Shown one piece after another: positions 12,080 to 23,858 of a stretch of DNA of 64,000 bases. The notes beneath the pieces are model-generated. The model was given only the letters and a program-made list of their open reading frames with translations, had not been told where the DNA came from and searched no databases. The stretch is from Allolobophora icterica. Its lineage: Eukaryota > Annelida > Clitellata > Crassiclitellata > Lumbricidae. The stretch covers positions 46,347,546 to 46,411,545 of the forward strand of contig OY744613.1 of assembly GCA_963556255.1 (NCBI GenBank), in the 5' to 3' direction. Within the stretch, counting starts at the first letter, position 1, and each line of letters opens with the position of its first letter. Both the position numbers and the translations under genes were made by a program.

Positions 12080-12420
12080 GTGAGTGAGTGAGTGGATTGG
12101 TGGATTGGTTTGGGCGGGTTGGGTTTGGCGGATGGGTAGATGTATGGATTTGGTTGATCTGGGTGGTTGTGAATTGGTGAGTTGCGATTGGGTAGGTGGG
12201 TGGACGTGCATTAGGTTTAGTGATTGGGTGGGTGGATTTGGTTAGTCTGGGTGGGCGGATTAAAGATTCGTAAGTTGTGGCTTGGTAGGTGGGTGGGCGT
12301 GACTTGGGTTGATGGATGGCGGATGGATTGGTGGTTTGGGTGGGTAGAATGTGTCGGTGGGTGAATTGGTGAATGAATGAGTGGGTGGGTTGGTGGGTTG
12401 AGTGAGTGAGTGAGTTTAGT
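12080..12420. repeat. Degenerate G/T-rich minisatellite
   Basis: A strongly strand-biased array of GGTTGGTGGATTGG-like words with GTGAGTGAGTGAGTG at both edges (about 12078-12092 and 12400-12412). The unit is irregular, about 12-16 bp with larger repeats of GGTTTGGGTGG. The plus strand is almost free of C over 340 bp. Confidence 0.85.
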
Positions 12421-12845
12421 TATTTATGGAGCTTGTTAGCATGCTCAATAATGAAACTCTCCAATTTCGATTCAATATTGGTTAGAGGCGTCTAGTTGCC
12501 TGAGCTCAAAAACTACGTTGAACTACGTATTTTGATGAGTTACAATCTCCCAACTCAGGATTGACGTCGCTTTCATTTCTCTGTACATCCTTGATCTCAA
12601 AGTGAACTGAGTCTTTCTCGGATTTAACCTCAGCCAATCTGAAGGCGTCCAATTGTGTTCATCGGCCACAGTTTCTTAAGTGCAAGAAACAAGTGCCTTC
12701 CTGTGTTGAACTGTGGGGTGTTGGATATTTACTCTCATTGCAATAACGAATTAGCTAGCTTCAGAAATATTGTAAATGTACGTATACTAAATAATTTTGA
12801 CCTGCTACTGGTTGAACACTGTGAAAACGGCAACGCCACAGAATG

Positions 12846-12881
12846 AAGAAGAAGAAGAAGAAGAAGAAGATGATGATGATG
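12846..12881. repeat. (GAA)n(GAT)n microsatellite
   Basis: A run of GAA/AGA followed directly by a GAT run. Confidence 0.9.
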
Positions 12882-13460
12882 ACCTTAGGGGCAATCCAGA
12901 TATTACGTATGCATGGAGGGGGAGGGTTATCCCGGATGCATGTGCTTGCGTATGCTTGACTATGGTGGGAGGGGGGCCAACGATAATGTACTTACGCATA
13001 GGAAACAGGGTGGGGAATGTAAAACCTATAATTTGTCTATATTGGCCTTCAGTTGATTCGCCTTCAAGTGAGCCAGAGTTTAGTTTTTACAGCTCTCAGG
13101 TACTACCAGAGGAAGTAGGACTGTGGAGAGGTGTCACTTGTATACGACATCTTCGGTCCTTACCTCTGAACGCTATTATTAAACTATCACACAGCTCAGC
13201 AGTGAGCCATGGATTACTCATCCTTCAATCTGGCCTAAAGTGCAGTGTCGTACTTACACATTCTGCAGTTGGTGTTACGGGGAAAGGGAGTGTGTTAAGC
13301 GTACGTACGCAGGTGAAGGGGAGGGGGGTGAATAAAGTTCGTGTGCCTACAAGACGGGGTAGGGGTCCAATTTCCCCGATATCAAAATACGTGGTTCAAA
13401 GTAGTTAATCAGCTGATGCATTTAGAGACCTCGAAACCCCTTGTGTGTTGTTGTGGTTAA

Positions 13461-14258
13461 CCCTCAGGCTACCAAGGTTTTTTGTGACATCGGCTACCAA
13501 GGGGGGTGGTTACCACCCCCCCGGAATTTCGTGTTTGGTTTCAAATATCATATCATGCAATATAGCATTTGATTCAGCATTCATTTATGAAAAGAATGGT
13601 ATATTTAGTTGTCAAATAGGCCTATATGAATGCATCTAAAAATTATATAGTTTTTAACAAAGGCACCGGTCCATTTAACGATATCTGATATTATCCCACA
13701 CAATTTGTACTATTTGGATAAAAAAATATAAATGATGTGGGTTTTGAAAAGGAACTATGTATCCAAGAATATTGTAAATATAATGAGACGTAATTTTCAA
13801 CAATACAAACTATTCCAAAGTCTGTTTTAGTTACAGGCAGAACCTAAAGGCGTGCAGCTATATCAACATGAAACAAGAAATTATGTAATTTTTCCCAGCA
13901 GTCAAATACGTCAGTGGTCCTTGCAGTTATTGCAAGTTACTTCCATTGTTTTGTGCGAATGCTTCCTGCAAACCGGATTCTTGAACACTTCACAGCACTG
14001 CTTTACTCTGTTAGCATTCTGCTTTGACTGTTTATAGCCCTTCCCCATACCCAACCATATACTATAGGTGGTACCTAGGCTATATCGGGTATAACTTTTT
14101 TATGGCGTGGGATATCATCACGACTTTTACCTCAAAATGTGTGCAAATGGACCCCCTACAGCTACCTAAAATGTCAAAATTATATTCCATGTGCTAGAAA
14201 AATTTTTGCAGAAAAACCTAGGGGGGTGGAAACCACCCCCCCCTTGGTAGCCCGAGGG
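13461..14258. mobile_element. piggyBac-like MITE (798 bp)
   Basis: The left end CCCTCAGGCTACCAAGG and the inverted right end CCCTCGGGCTACCAAGG differ at one base. TTAA flanks both (13457-13460 and 14259-14262). Subterminal hairpins GGGGGGTGG-TT-ACCACCCCCC (about 13501-13520) and its counterpart near 14221-14241 repeat the architecture of the other TTAA elements. The interior is AT-rich and non-coding. Confidence 0.88.
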
Positions 14259-14693
14259 TTAAGTCTTGAATTATGCATTCTGTTGAAGGAATCGTAACAT
14301 TCTTATATGATTTACCTTAATAAACTATAAGCATCTCGTTTGTCTTTCTCTTTGCATCCTCACACAGTATGATTTCTTAGATCTCTTCTTATCAAATTAA
14401 GGATTTGCATTTGCTTTTATTTAAATCCTTTTGAGTTTTTCACAAAACACCTTTTATCATATGCACTTGGTGCTGTGTTTTACTTTGTATATGATCTCAA
14501 GATGGAAGCGAGACCCCACAATGATGATAACCTACAGGAATGTGAAGCTGATAAAGAAATATTTGGAGAGAGTTGTGACTTCAGAATTCGTGCTGGATAA
14601 AGAACCTACCGGTGCAATTTGTCTGGAAAAGCTTTTCTAAGAAATCTGCTCTGAAAAGTCAAAAGCATATTACACACTTCAGATAAACCACTA

Positions 14694-14806
14694 AGGGCGC
14701 AGGTGGAAGAGAAATCTTGAACCAAATTCTACCCCCGGCGGGGATTTGAACCTCCGATCTCTCGTTTGACAGAGCAGTGGACAAACCACTACACTATCGA
14801 ACACCC
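14694..14806 (-). mobile_element. tRNA-derived SINE (short copy)
   Basis: Read on the minus strand it has a tRNA-like A box (TAGTGTAGTGG, about 14790) and B box (GGTTCAAATCC, about 14745). A CCACCT-containing segment follows. The same body, including GATTTCT..TCCACCT, is found in the longer copy at 60755-61015. It interrupts the zinc-finger pseudogene. Confidence 0.75.
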
Positions 14807-15150
14807 CGTTAACCACCATACAAAAACTCACACTATGGAAAAGCCAAACAAAGGTGAGTTATGTGACAAAGCATTTAGAAATTCTTTTGAGCTTAAGATG
14901 CATAAAGAACCATATTCAGGAGAAAAACCACACACATGTGATTTATGTGAGAAAGCGTTTAGAACTTCTTCTAAACTGAAGATACATAAACGAACACATA
15001 CAGGAGAAAAACCATATAAATGTCAAGTATGTTACAAATCATTTTCACAGAGTAGTTCTCTGAATTGCCATGAGAGGATCCACACCGGAGAAAGACCATA
15101 CAAGTGTAAAATATGTGGAAAAGCGTTTGCAAGATATGGTCATCTAATAA

Positions 15151-15270
<120 letters not shown>

Positions 15271-16034
15271 TAGAAATGAGAGTTATGTGACAAAGTATTT
15301 AAAAGTATAATACATACATGATAGCACACAGACGAAGGGGTACAGGAGAAAAGCCACACAGATGCGAATTATGTGACAAAGAATTTAAAACTTAATTTGA
15401 ACTGAAGATACATAAACGAATGCACACAGGAGAAAAGCCATACAAATGTCAAGTATGTTGCAAATCATTTTCATACAGTAGTTATCTGAATCGCCATAAG
15501 AGAATCCACACTGGAGAAAGACCATACAATTGTGACCTATGTGGAAAAGCGTATTCACAAAAACATCAACTAACTGACCACACTAACACCTATACTGGAG
15601 AGAAACCATACAAATGTAATCTATGTGGAAAAGTGTTTGCAGCAAGTAATAATTTAACTTACCACAGAAGAAGCCACACTGAAGAAAGACCATACAAGTG
15701 TGAACTATGTGGAAAAGTGTATTCAAAAAAGCATCTACTACATGGACATACAAAAACCCAAACTGGAGAAAAACCATACAAATGTCAAGTATGTAACAAG
15801 ACATTTTCACAAAGTAGTAATCTGAATTGCCATGAGAGGATCCACACTGGAAAAAGACCATACATGTGCGAACTATGTGGAAAAGCATTTGCAACAAGTG
15901 GTCAACAAGACATTTTCATGTACAAGTTATTTGAATCGCCATAAGAAGATCCACACAGAAAAAACACCATACAATTGTGAAATTTGTGGAAAAACATTTG
16001 CCTCTAGAATTAATTTAAATGACCATGTAAGAAC

Positions 16035-17076
16035 TAGTGAATGTAATCCCGGGATACCGAATCCCGGGATCTCGGGATCCCGAAACCTTTTTTAAATCCC
16101 GTAATCCCGGGATTGACAAACGTGGAATCCCGTATTTCCGGGATTACAAAAAATTGGGATTTTTGGATTAAAATTGCTTGATCCACTGTATAATTCTTCC
16201 TTGAGGCTTGGGCAACGGACGCTAATTACGGCAGATAAACAGCAACGACGGGTACGAGCCCTAGTACAGACTACAGACTGACTCTGCCTGCCAGAGGCGT
16301 CTACCCCTCCCCAAGTCATTGGATCAACGTCCCTTTTCCCCTATTCTTCCCCTCCCCGTTCCTTTTCCCCTAAGATGGTGTCACACACACTGACAGATCC
16401 CCCATGTCTTGGATGGAGCATTTGCTCCAAGGTTTCTATGGTGTATACGCCTCTGCTGGCTACTTTAATATCAGTGTGCTGCAGGCTGCTGTGCACTCCG
16501 CTGCAGTACGGCTGCTACTGCTAGGCGAGACTGCTAGGCTGCTACTGCTTGGGTCTTCCCGCAGCGGTGCTGCGCTGGTCACCTGTCGTTCTGAGACCTC
16601 ATTTCCGGCCGTGGGATTGCTATCAAGTATCAAGATCTTTCCACTCAGAAACACCGAACCCCGAGTTAATGAGCCTCCGAATACAAGTTAGTGGGCCAAC
16701 CTGTTAGTGGAGAAACATTGATCAAGGATCAACCGAGCCCAACTGCTGTCAAGTGCCTCTGCCTATGCTCTGAGTCATCATTAGTGGGAGATTACCTTTT
16801 GACACTCCACGCTTCTTGCGATAATTTTATCGTAAATAACTCCTAACGAACGTTGAAACTTTTCATTTTAAGTTACAAGTTTATAACACATCGCCACAAC
16901 GTTCTTAATACCATTATAGCTTTAATACACAACAACGTTATAGTATTAAATATACATTTATGCTACAGGCGGGAAATTTTTTATTGCATAAAGTATAATC
17001 CCGGGGTCCCGGGATTGATTAATTTCTAATCCCGTAATCCCGGGATTGACAGAATGCTCCGGGATTACATTCCCTA
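16035..17076. mobile_element. hAT-like non-autonomous element with CCCGGGAT repeats
   Basis: Flanked by a perfect 8-bp duplication GTAAGAAC (16027-16034 and 17077-17084). The ends are TAGTGAATGTAATCCCGG and, inverted, TAGGGAATGTAATCCCGG. Several AATCCCGGGAT palindromes lie just inside both ends. Eight-base duplications with TAG-type termini fit the hAT superfamily. The interior has no transposase. The copy at 46690-46780 preserves the uninterrupted site, so the boundaries are confirmed by comparison. Confidence 0.88.
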
Positions 17077-17483
17077 GTAAGAACCCACAATGGAGAGGAG
17101 CCATATCAGTGTGAATTATGTCAAAAGGCTTTTGCACTGAAGGGTCATCTACACAGGCATTTAAAAACCCACAATACAGAGAAAGCGTACAAAGACAGAT
17201 TATGTGACAACGGTTCTACGCAGACTGATGGTTCGAATGACGAAGTGAAAACTTTTACAGAATTGAAGCAAAATATTGAAGTATTTTCAGATGAGACATC
17301 AACTGTTGCTGGTATTGAGTCTTTTCTTGTGAAACCATATGGATGTGTAATATGCAACAACATGTATGAAATGGATAAGGAGTTTATGGAACACTGTTTC
17401 CACTTGTGTTACTCTCCAGTGGAGAATGACTTTGCTTAACTGTTTGGAAATAACCTACTCGCAGCAATTACTTCATAAATAAT

Positions 17484-18037
17484 CAGTGATGGGCAGTAAA
17501 CTAATTTTTTTAGTTAAACTAAAACTATTTTCCAACTAAAAAAAATTAGTTTAACTAAAGTTGGCAACTAATTTTGGAAATTAGTTAACTAACTAAAAAA
17601 GTAGTTAAACTTTTTCCAACTTTTTTCCAACTTTTACGACAAATATTTTCACAATAACAGAGGTTAAGTGAACTGTAATAATGCAAAGCGTCAATGACAA
17701 TTTAACCTTCAAACTATGCAATGTGTACTGTTCTAGCATACAGTTATGGGCGTACTGTAAGTAGTGTATGAATTTGAAAACACAGGCTGTTAATGCTAAA
17801 ACCATAGTGTTAATCAATAAATTTCGCATTTAGTTGTTGACAGTGTTCAATGTTCATTGCAGAAAATAGTTGCATATTGCTGATTTTTTGGGTTAAACTT
17901 TTTAGTTAGCAGCTAAATTTTTTTAGTTAAACTATGGTTTTAACTAAACTATTTATTTTTAGTTAAACTTCATCCTTAACAACTTAGTTAAACTAAAAGT
18001 TAGCAACTTTCTAGTTAACTATAATTGCCCATCACTG
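17484..18037. mobile_element. hAT-like MITE (554 bp) in the 3' flank of the zinc-finger pseudogene
   Basis: Terminal CAGTGATGGGCA is mirrored by GCCCATCACTG. An 8-bp duplication TAAATAAT flanks it (17476-17483 and 18038-18045). Multiple TTTAGTTAAACT words lie inside in both orientations. CAGTGATGGGCA is a familiar hAT-type end. The homologous sequence at 47130-47150 lacks it. Confidence 0.9.
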
Positions 18038-18401
18038 TAAATAATATTTTAGGTTGAAAATTGAATATGTGTTGCTTATAAACTGTTAACTGCATTACAC
18101 TATATAGCAAATGTGTTTCATAATCTGCTGCCAAATGTTAATCTACGAAATTTATAAACGATTTGTTTGCTATTTCTCTTCGGTTGAATTCATTTGTAGA
18201 AATGTTTTCAAAGTAGCATGCAATACAATGCCTATAAAATGTTAAGTTGGTGATTATGCAAAAATAATATGCATGGTGCTTGATAACAACTGGCAAATTT
18301 CTTTTTTAACATATGAATTTACTGATTGTCTGTAGTTAATGCTTGTTTCCATTGTCTTCTTAGTGCATAGTAAATTTACCCGATATTCATCTAAATATTG
18401 A

Positions 18402-18500
18402 GAGACATGGTAGCTGATTGGTAGAGCGCTCCCTCGTAACATGGATTTGAACCTCGCTTGAGACGGTTACTGTGTGGGAACCTTGAGCAAGTTATTCACA
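18402..18500 (+). mobile_element. Degenerate tRNA-like SINE head
   Basis: TAGCTGATTGGTAGAGCGCT resembles an A box region, and GGATTTGAACCTC lies at B-box distance. The spacing and mismatches suggest an old SINE, not a functional tRNA gene. Its 3' limit is unclear. Confidence 0.55.
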
Positions 18501-19965
18501 CACAATTGCCATCGATTGTTCATTGGCCATTTGATGGTGGCATTGAATAAGAAATGTAATAATTCAGATGTTTCACTCACACCTAAACAATACATCTCTT
18601 CATTGTTATCGCTGGACCCAGTGTATGGAATTCTTCATGTAGTGTGCTAACTATACTTCTCATTCAAAAGTTTCAGAGTTGCTTAGGCCTAAGTTCAGTT
18701 TAAGTAACAAGTGTCCATTAATTCACACGAAGCCTGTGACTTTTCAAGTGTAGCTCTCTTTGGAACTATCTTGTGGATATTTTCATTTAAACGTTTGTGT
18801 TGATACCTTGCTCATTAGATGCCGGCACAATAGAAGTACCTAGGCTAATATCAGGCTAAACTGCTGATTATCAAATATATGGCATGGGTGAACAGAAAGC
18901 TAGTTTACTGCAATAGTTTGTTGGTAAGAGAAATATTCCAAGTTGTTTTTTAGGCCTATGATTGTAGATACGTTAAAAACCAGAAAGCAACAGAAACCAT
19001 TGTTCATCAAAAGTATATAATCACAACAAAATAAAATAGTGCAGCATAGCTGAAGTGCTGACTTAGACACAAGCTCAATCAAACTAAGAATTTCCTTAAC
19101 TGTTGACAGGTCCTAAATTGTACGTAATCAAGTTTACACGAAAAAACAGTTTTCATGTAATTAAAACCATTAACTTTGAATCCAAACATTAAAGAACAAA
19201 AATGCATTCATGGGTACTAATATGCATTGATTTACTCGACACTACCAATTTCTTTGCTGGGTGCACCAGATACATGTAGTTTCTTTTGACCATAAATTGA
19301 TCTTGTCATACTATTGTCAGATAAATTCTTTCAATGGTCAATTGTCAGTGTGGAGTTTCTCAGTTTGCAGTATCTGGTAAAATCCTTTTTAGACTCCGTT
19401 TCTTCTCTTTCAATAAACATGCTCCAGTCATTTCAATCTGGCATTGAGGTTTTAGGCATTTTAATATTGAATATACTTTCCATTTATAAATTCTAAAAGA
19501 AATATTTGCAAGTTCTTTTTTTGTAGCAATGAATGGCTATGTTAGATTACTTTCATAGTTTCAATATGTTAAAGTGAACTAAACAAAGTCAACGAAAGTT
19601 TGAAAATGTTTAATTTTTTCAAATTGATGATTTCACGACAACTACTGAAATGATAAAAGTACAACAAAGAGGAACGGAATACAAAAGAAAACATACATCA
19701 ATTGTAATAGTATATTGCAAGCTTACTATCATTCCTTGTAACTTTTCATTTTTATTTCAAATATTCAGTTTGTTTCAATTAATTTTTTCTTCATAGTAAA
19801 CAAAATTTAGTTCTGTCCTTTTAAATCCTACTAATAATTTTTCCTCTGTCAAAAACACTGGGAGAAGAATACTTTATCATATATTCAGTATCCATAATTA
19901 TCTGCGTTATATGATTTCCCAACCTCAACAGAGAGCAAACATTTAAATCTCATAAGACCTTCTGT
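18501..19965. other. AT-rich intergenic region, no gene seen
   Basis: No domain-bearing frames on either strand and no transposon ends that I can pair. It lies between the convergent zinc-finger genes at 14502-17439 (plus) and 20796-22706 (minus). Confidence 0.4.
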
Positions 19966-19969
19966 GGTT

Positions 19970-20795
19970 ATGATATGATCCTGAAGATCCATAACGTGTG
20001 ATTGATTTCCAACAAATGTACTTTTTTCGCTCGTGAATCTGCAGAGCTTCATTGTTTGACAATGTTTTCTGACAGAACTGGATTGTCACAATTTCATACA
20101 GAATTGTGGCTCCTGTGATTTTATAGAGCACAGACTTAAAGATTTGTAATGTTTTGCTACAAAGATGTTACACAAATGACGTGTCTCCTGAATGGATTCT
20201 TACGAAACGTTTCCTGACATACCTAAAACAGATATGGTTTTTTCACCAGTATGCGCTGTCGATATCATTGTCTCTTTTGGTTTACATACCCAAAAGAACC
20301 TCATGTAACTGGCGTTTGTACGGTTTGTCTTTACCATGAATTCTAACACGACATTGTAGACAGGAAGATCGGACAAACCACATTCTCTCCAGTAAGCTTA
20401 CAGGTTATCATATTAGCTGTGAAAGGAACTGTTCAGCAGAACTAGTACAGACAAGATTTCTCTCCAGTATGGAGTCTCTTGTGAGTTTTCACGTCACTAG
20501 ATTACCAGAATAATTTCCGACATTACAGGTATAGATGGGATTTCTCCCCAGTATGAATTATAACATGACATAATTGCCTGGAAGAATCAGAAAAGGTTGT
20601 TTGACGTATCGAGCATTAATAATTATGGTTATCTCCAGCACTAGTTCCTTTCTAAATCTGCAGAAGAGAATAGCGTGAAAACGTACTCTTGAAAAACTGC
20701 TATTAGGATGACTTTCTCCACGAAGCATTGTAACATGATATTGTACTTTAAAGGACTTCGGAAATGTTTTTCTACTAATATGAAACAAATAATTT
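19970..20795 (-). pseudogene. Relic zinc fingers downstream of the intact 21-finger gene
   Basis: Read on the minus strand, this stretch still carries pieces of the 84-bp finger unit. Examples are TCTCCAGTATGGAG (about 20461-20475), CCCCAGTATGAATT (20546-20560), CACCAGTATGCGCT (about 20237-20250), and a degenerate finger near 20030-20075. The pieces recur at roughly multiples of the finger period but are full of stops and indels. They look like former C-terminal fingers lost when the gene acquired its present stop codon. Confidence 0.7.
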
Positions 20796-22706
20796 CTACA
20801 GAGAGTGAGTTTTTTCATGACTTTTCAGACCTGAAGCCTCTGAGAATGTTTTCTGACATAGCAGACAAAGGTGTGGTTTCTCTCCACTATGAATCTTTGC
20901 ATGAATTCTTAAACCGGAAGAGGCCGTAAATCGTTTTGGACATACCTGGCATTGATAAGGCTTGTCTCCAGTATGAATTCTAGCATGGTCTGCTAGAATG
21001 CCAGATCGGGAAAAACGTTTTTTACATATCTGGCATTGGAAAGGTCTCTCTCCAGTGTGGATTCTAACGTGAATTGATAAACTGGAAGAATAGGAGAAAC
21101 TTTTCCTGCATATCTGACACTGGTATGGTTTCTCTCCAGTATGGATTCTCCGATGAGTCTTGAAACTGGATTTGCATGCAAATGCTTTCGAGCAAAACTC
21201 ACATTGATATGGTTTCTCTCCAGTATGGATTCTCCGATGAGTCTTGACGCTAGATTTGAATGTGAATGCTTTCGAGCATAACTCGCATTGGTATGGTTTC
21301 TCTCCAGTATGGATTCTCCGATGAGTCTTGAGTTTAACATTTAATCTGAATGCTTTCGAGCATAACTCGCATTGGTATGGTTTCTCTCCAGAATGAATTC
21401 TAACATGAACTTGCAGTTGGGATGATCTGCAAAATGCTTTTGTACAAACCTGACACAGAAATGGTTTCTCTGCAGAGTGGGATTTTTCATGACTTCTCAG
21501 ACCTGTAATGCATGAGAAAATTTTCTGACATACCTGGCAAAGGTATGGTTTCTCTCCAGTATGCGTTCTCATGTGGACAGTTAGATTTGTTTTATTAGTT
21601 GCTTTTAAGTAACATAGCTGGCATTGGTACTGCATCTCTCCAGTATGAATTCTAACATGTTGTTTTAGACTGGAAGGACATGAAAATAGCTTTTGACAAG
21701 TATGGCATGCAAACTGTTTCTCTCCAGTGTGTGCTCTCTTGTGAACCAACAGATTACCTAATTGTGTGAATGCTTTTTGGCATAACTGGCATTGGTATGG
21801 TTTTTCTCCAGTATGAGTTCTGAAATGATTTCGTAGACTGGAAGAATCTATAAACTTTTTTTGACATGCCTGACATTGGTAAGGCTTCTCTCCGGTATGG
21901 AGTTTAATATGGAACTGTAGGCTGTTACCATGAGAAAATTCTCTTTTACATATCTCGCACCTGAATGGTTTCTCTCCGGTATGAATTCTAGCATGAATTG
22001 CTACACTGGGATACTGGATAAAACTTTTTTTACACATCTGGCACTGGAAAGGTTTCTCTCCTGTATGGTTTCTGACATGAATTTGTAACGTTAAAGATGT
22101 GCCAAATTCTTTTAGGCAAACCTGACACTGAAATGGTCTTTTTCCAGGGTGGAATTTTTCATGACTTCTCACAGCTGAAGCACTTGAGAAGGTCTTCTCA
22201 CACACCTGGCAAAGGTATGGTTTCTCTCCAGTATGTATTCTTATGTGCCTCTTTAGATAACTTTTATCTTTAGTTTTAAAGTCACATGACTGGCATTGGT
22301 ACGGTTTTTCTTCAGAATGAATTCTTGCATGCACGTTTAGATTTGAAGATTGAGGAAAGCATTTTTTACATACTTGGCATTGGAAAGGTCTCTCTCTAGT
22401 ATGTGTTATCATGTGAAACCGCAAACGATAATTTTGTGTGAATACTTTCTGGCATATCTGGCATTTGTACGGTTTCTCTCCAGTGTGGTTTCTCATGTGG
22501 CTCTTTAGATTAGAGGCGTACTTATACATTTTCTTACATAACTCGCATTCGTATGTCTTCTCTTTGAAACAGCTTATGTTGTTGTCCTTCATAAGATTAT
22601 CCAGCACAAGTGATTTCTGACTTAGCTTTGAACTGTGCATCGTTTCTTGTGTTGCATTTGCGATGACATTTCCTCTTGAATGCTTGCAAGAAATGCTTTT
22701 CGACAT
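20796..22706 (-). CDS. Polydactyl C2H2 zinc-finger protein, 21 fingers
   Basis: A 636-residue frame. I take ATG 22706 (MSKSISCKHSRG) as the start because the open frame begins only 13 codons upstream, after a stop. Residues about 1-50 form a non-finger N-terminus. Then 21 uninterrupted C-x2-C-x12-H-x3-H fingers follow, joined by TGEKP-type linkers, and the protein ends right after the last finger (GLKSHEKTHSL). Fingers 4 and 12 start CDFKTK/CYLKAT, a variant lacking the usual F. Fingers 15-17 are near duplicates (YQCELCSKAF...KTHRRIHTGEKP), a sign of recent internal duplication. The family binds DNA in the nucleus. No KRAB, BTB or SCAN domain is visible, though an upstream exon could exist. 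It lacks the EFMEHC C-terminal finger of the other zinc-finger genes here. Function and target are unknown. Confidence 0.88.
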   Translation of the reverse strand: MSKSISCKHSRGNVIANATQETMHSSKLSQKSLVLDNLMKDNNISCFKEKTYECELCKKMYKYASNLKSHMRNHTGEKPYKCQICQKVFTQNYRLRFHMITHTRERPFQCQVCKKCFPQSSNLNVHARIHSEEKPYQCQSCDFKTKDKSYLKRHIRIHTGEKPYLCQVCEKTFSSASAVRSHEKFHPGKRPFQCQVCLKEFGTSLTLQIHVRNHTGEKPFQCQMCKKSFIQYPSVAIHARIHTGEKPFRCEICKREFSHGNSLQFHIKLHTGEKPYQCQACQKKFIDSSSLRNHFRTHTGEKPYQCQLCQKAFTQLGNLLVHKRAHTGEKQFACHTCQKLFSCPSSLKQHVRIHTGEMQYQCQLCYLKATNKTNLTVHMRTHTGEKPYLCQVCQKIFSCITGLRSHEKSHSAEKPFLCQVCTKAFCRSSQLQVHVRIHSGEKPYQCELCSKAFRLNVKLKTHRRIHTGEKPYQCELCSKAFTFKSSVKTHRRIHTGEKPYQCEFCSKAFACKSSFKTHRRIHTGEKPYQCQICRKSFSYSSSLSIHVRIHTGERPFQCQICKKRFSRSGILADHARIHTGDKPYQCQVCPKRFTASSGLRIHAKIHSGEKPHLCLLCQKTFSEASGLKSHEKTHSL

Positions 22707-22745
22707 CGATACTGATTGTGAATATTTATATGGCCATTCGAACAA

Positions 22746-23129
22746 TGAAGTAATGGTTGAAAATCACTAAATAAAACCTGAAATGGTTCATTCATTAACT
22801 ATTCATTTTTTAACCTTAAATTTGTGTAACGAAAAATGTCATTGTATATCTTGTGTGAGACAGAAACAGCATTTGACCTACAAAAATGGTGACTGTCTGA
22901 TTTAGTCACTGCACAGTGTTCAAATATAAGTGAGGAAGTACTTTGCTAGACACAGTTTTACATGTGACCTCAACGATAATTCTGCAAAAACCCTGCAAGA
23001 TTTTGACATTTTTTGATGCAAGTCCTCCAACTCGTCCCTAACAAACACAAGGGTCTGACTTTACAGTGTGTCTAGACATTCGATGGGTAATTAGCATCTA
23101 ATGGCAGCTATCGATTATTTGGAACATAT
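22746..23129. other. Upstream flank of the zinc-finger gene, no further gene
   Basis: AT-rich. Probably contains the promoter or 5' exon region of the minus-strand zinc-finger gene, but I cannot identify a defined element. It ends at the left terminus of the Sola-like transposon. Confidence 0.4.
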
Positions 23130-23858
23130 CGATGGCTGGAAGCACAAAGGTGCTAAGCGCACTTTTCTTAATTCTAAGAAAACTGAAGTTGAAGTTTTGT
23201 TATGTGTTGCTAAAATTCATTATTCAAAATAATTCGATTTGCAATGACTTTTCCAAAAGAAGAGCTTATTGCAGTGTTACAAGTATTTTTATTTTTGCAC
23301 AAATAATTCTGTTTGTAAAAAAAAAATGACTTTGTAAAATTACTGTAAGGAAATATATGCACTTAGGACTTTTGTGCGCTGATGCTGGGACACCTGAAAT
23401 ACTAATTCATGTCAACTGTTTTGACAATTGTTTTAGAAGACCCTTAATAAATACTGTTCTAACTAGCCTTTAAGCATTTGTTAATTTATTAAGCACCACA
23501 TGATTATATTATTTAATTTTAAAATGTCTTTTAAGCAAAAAAACTCCTAATAATATCAGGAAAATAACCAAAAATAATTTAATTCAAGTATGAGCGACTC
23601 TTACGCCGAGTTTTCCTTCAAATTAATGTGATAATCATAGCTGTCATACTTATCATTATAATTAACATCCAATAAAGATTTAAGAAAAAAATATTATAAT
23701 GAAAATCAAGAAGCACCAAAATGCATCTTCCTCCATAATTTATCCACATTTCACACGTTGAAGAAGTAAAACAATAAAATGCAACAGTAATTATAAAATA
23801 ATGCTCTGCATTCAAGCCATTAGTTTCAGATAAGAAAAGAATAACATTAAGTTTGAAT

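Larger units (their letters stand above)
10732..13456. other. Intergenic region without recognisable genes
   Basis: A 2.7-kb stretch, mostly AT-rich, with no domain-bearing frame on either strand. It contains a TGGG-type minisatellite (12080-12420) and a short GAA/GAT run (12846-12881), listed separately. An open frame at 12797-13408 has no family resemblance, and its start lies in the GAA repeat, so I do not call it a gene. Confidence 0.4.

Noticed and set aside
12797..13408. 203-codon plus-strand open frame
   Set aside because: It begins in a GAA/GAT microsatellite, has no recognisable domain, and its composition looks non-coding.
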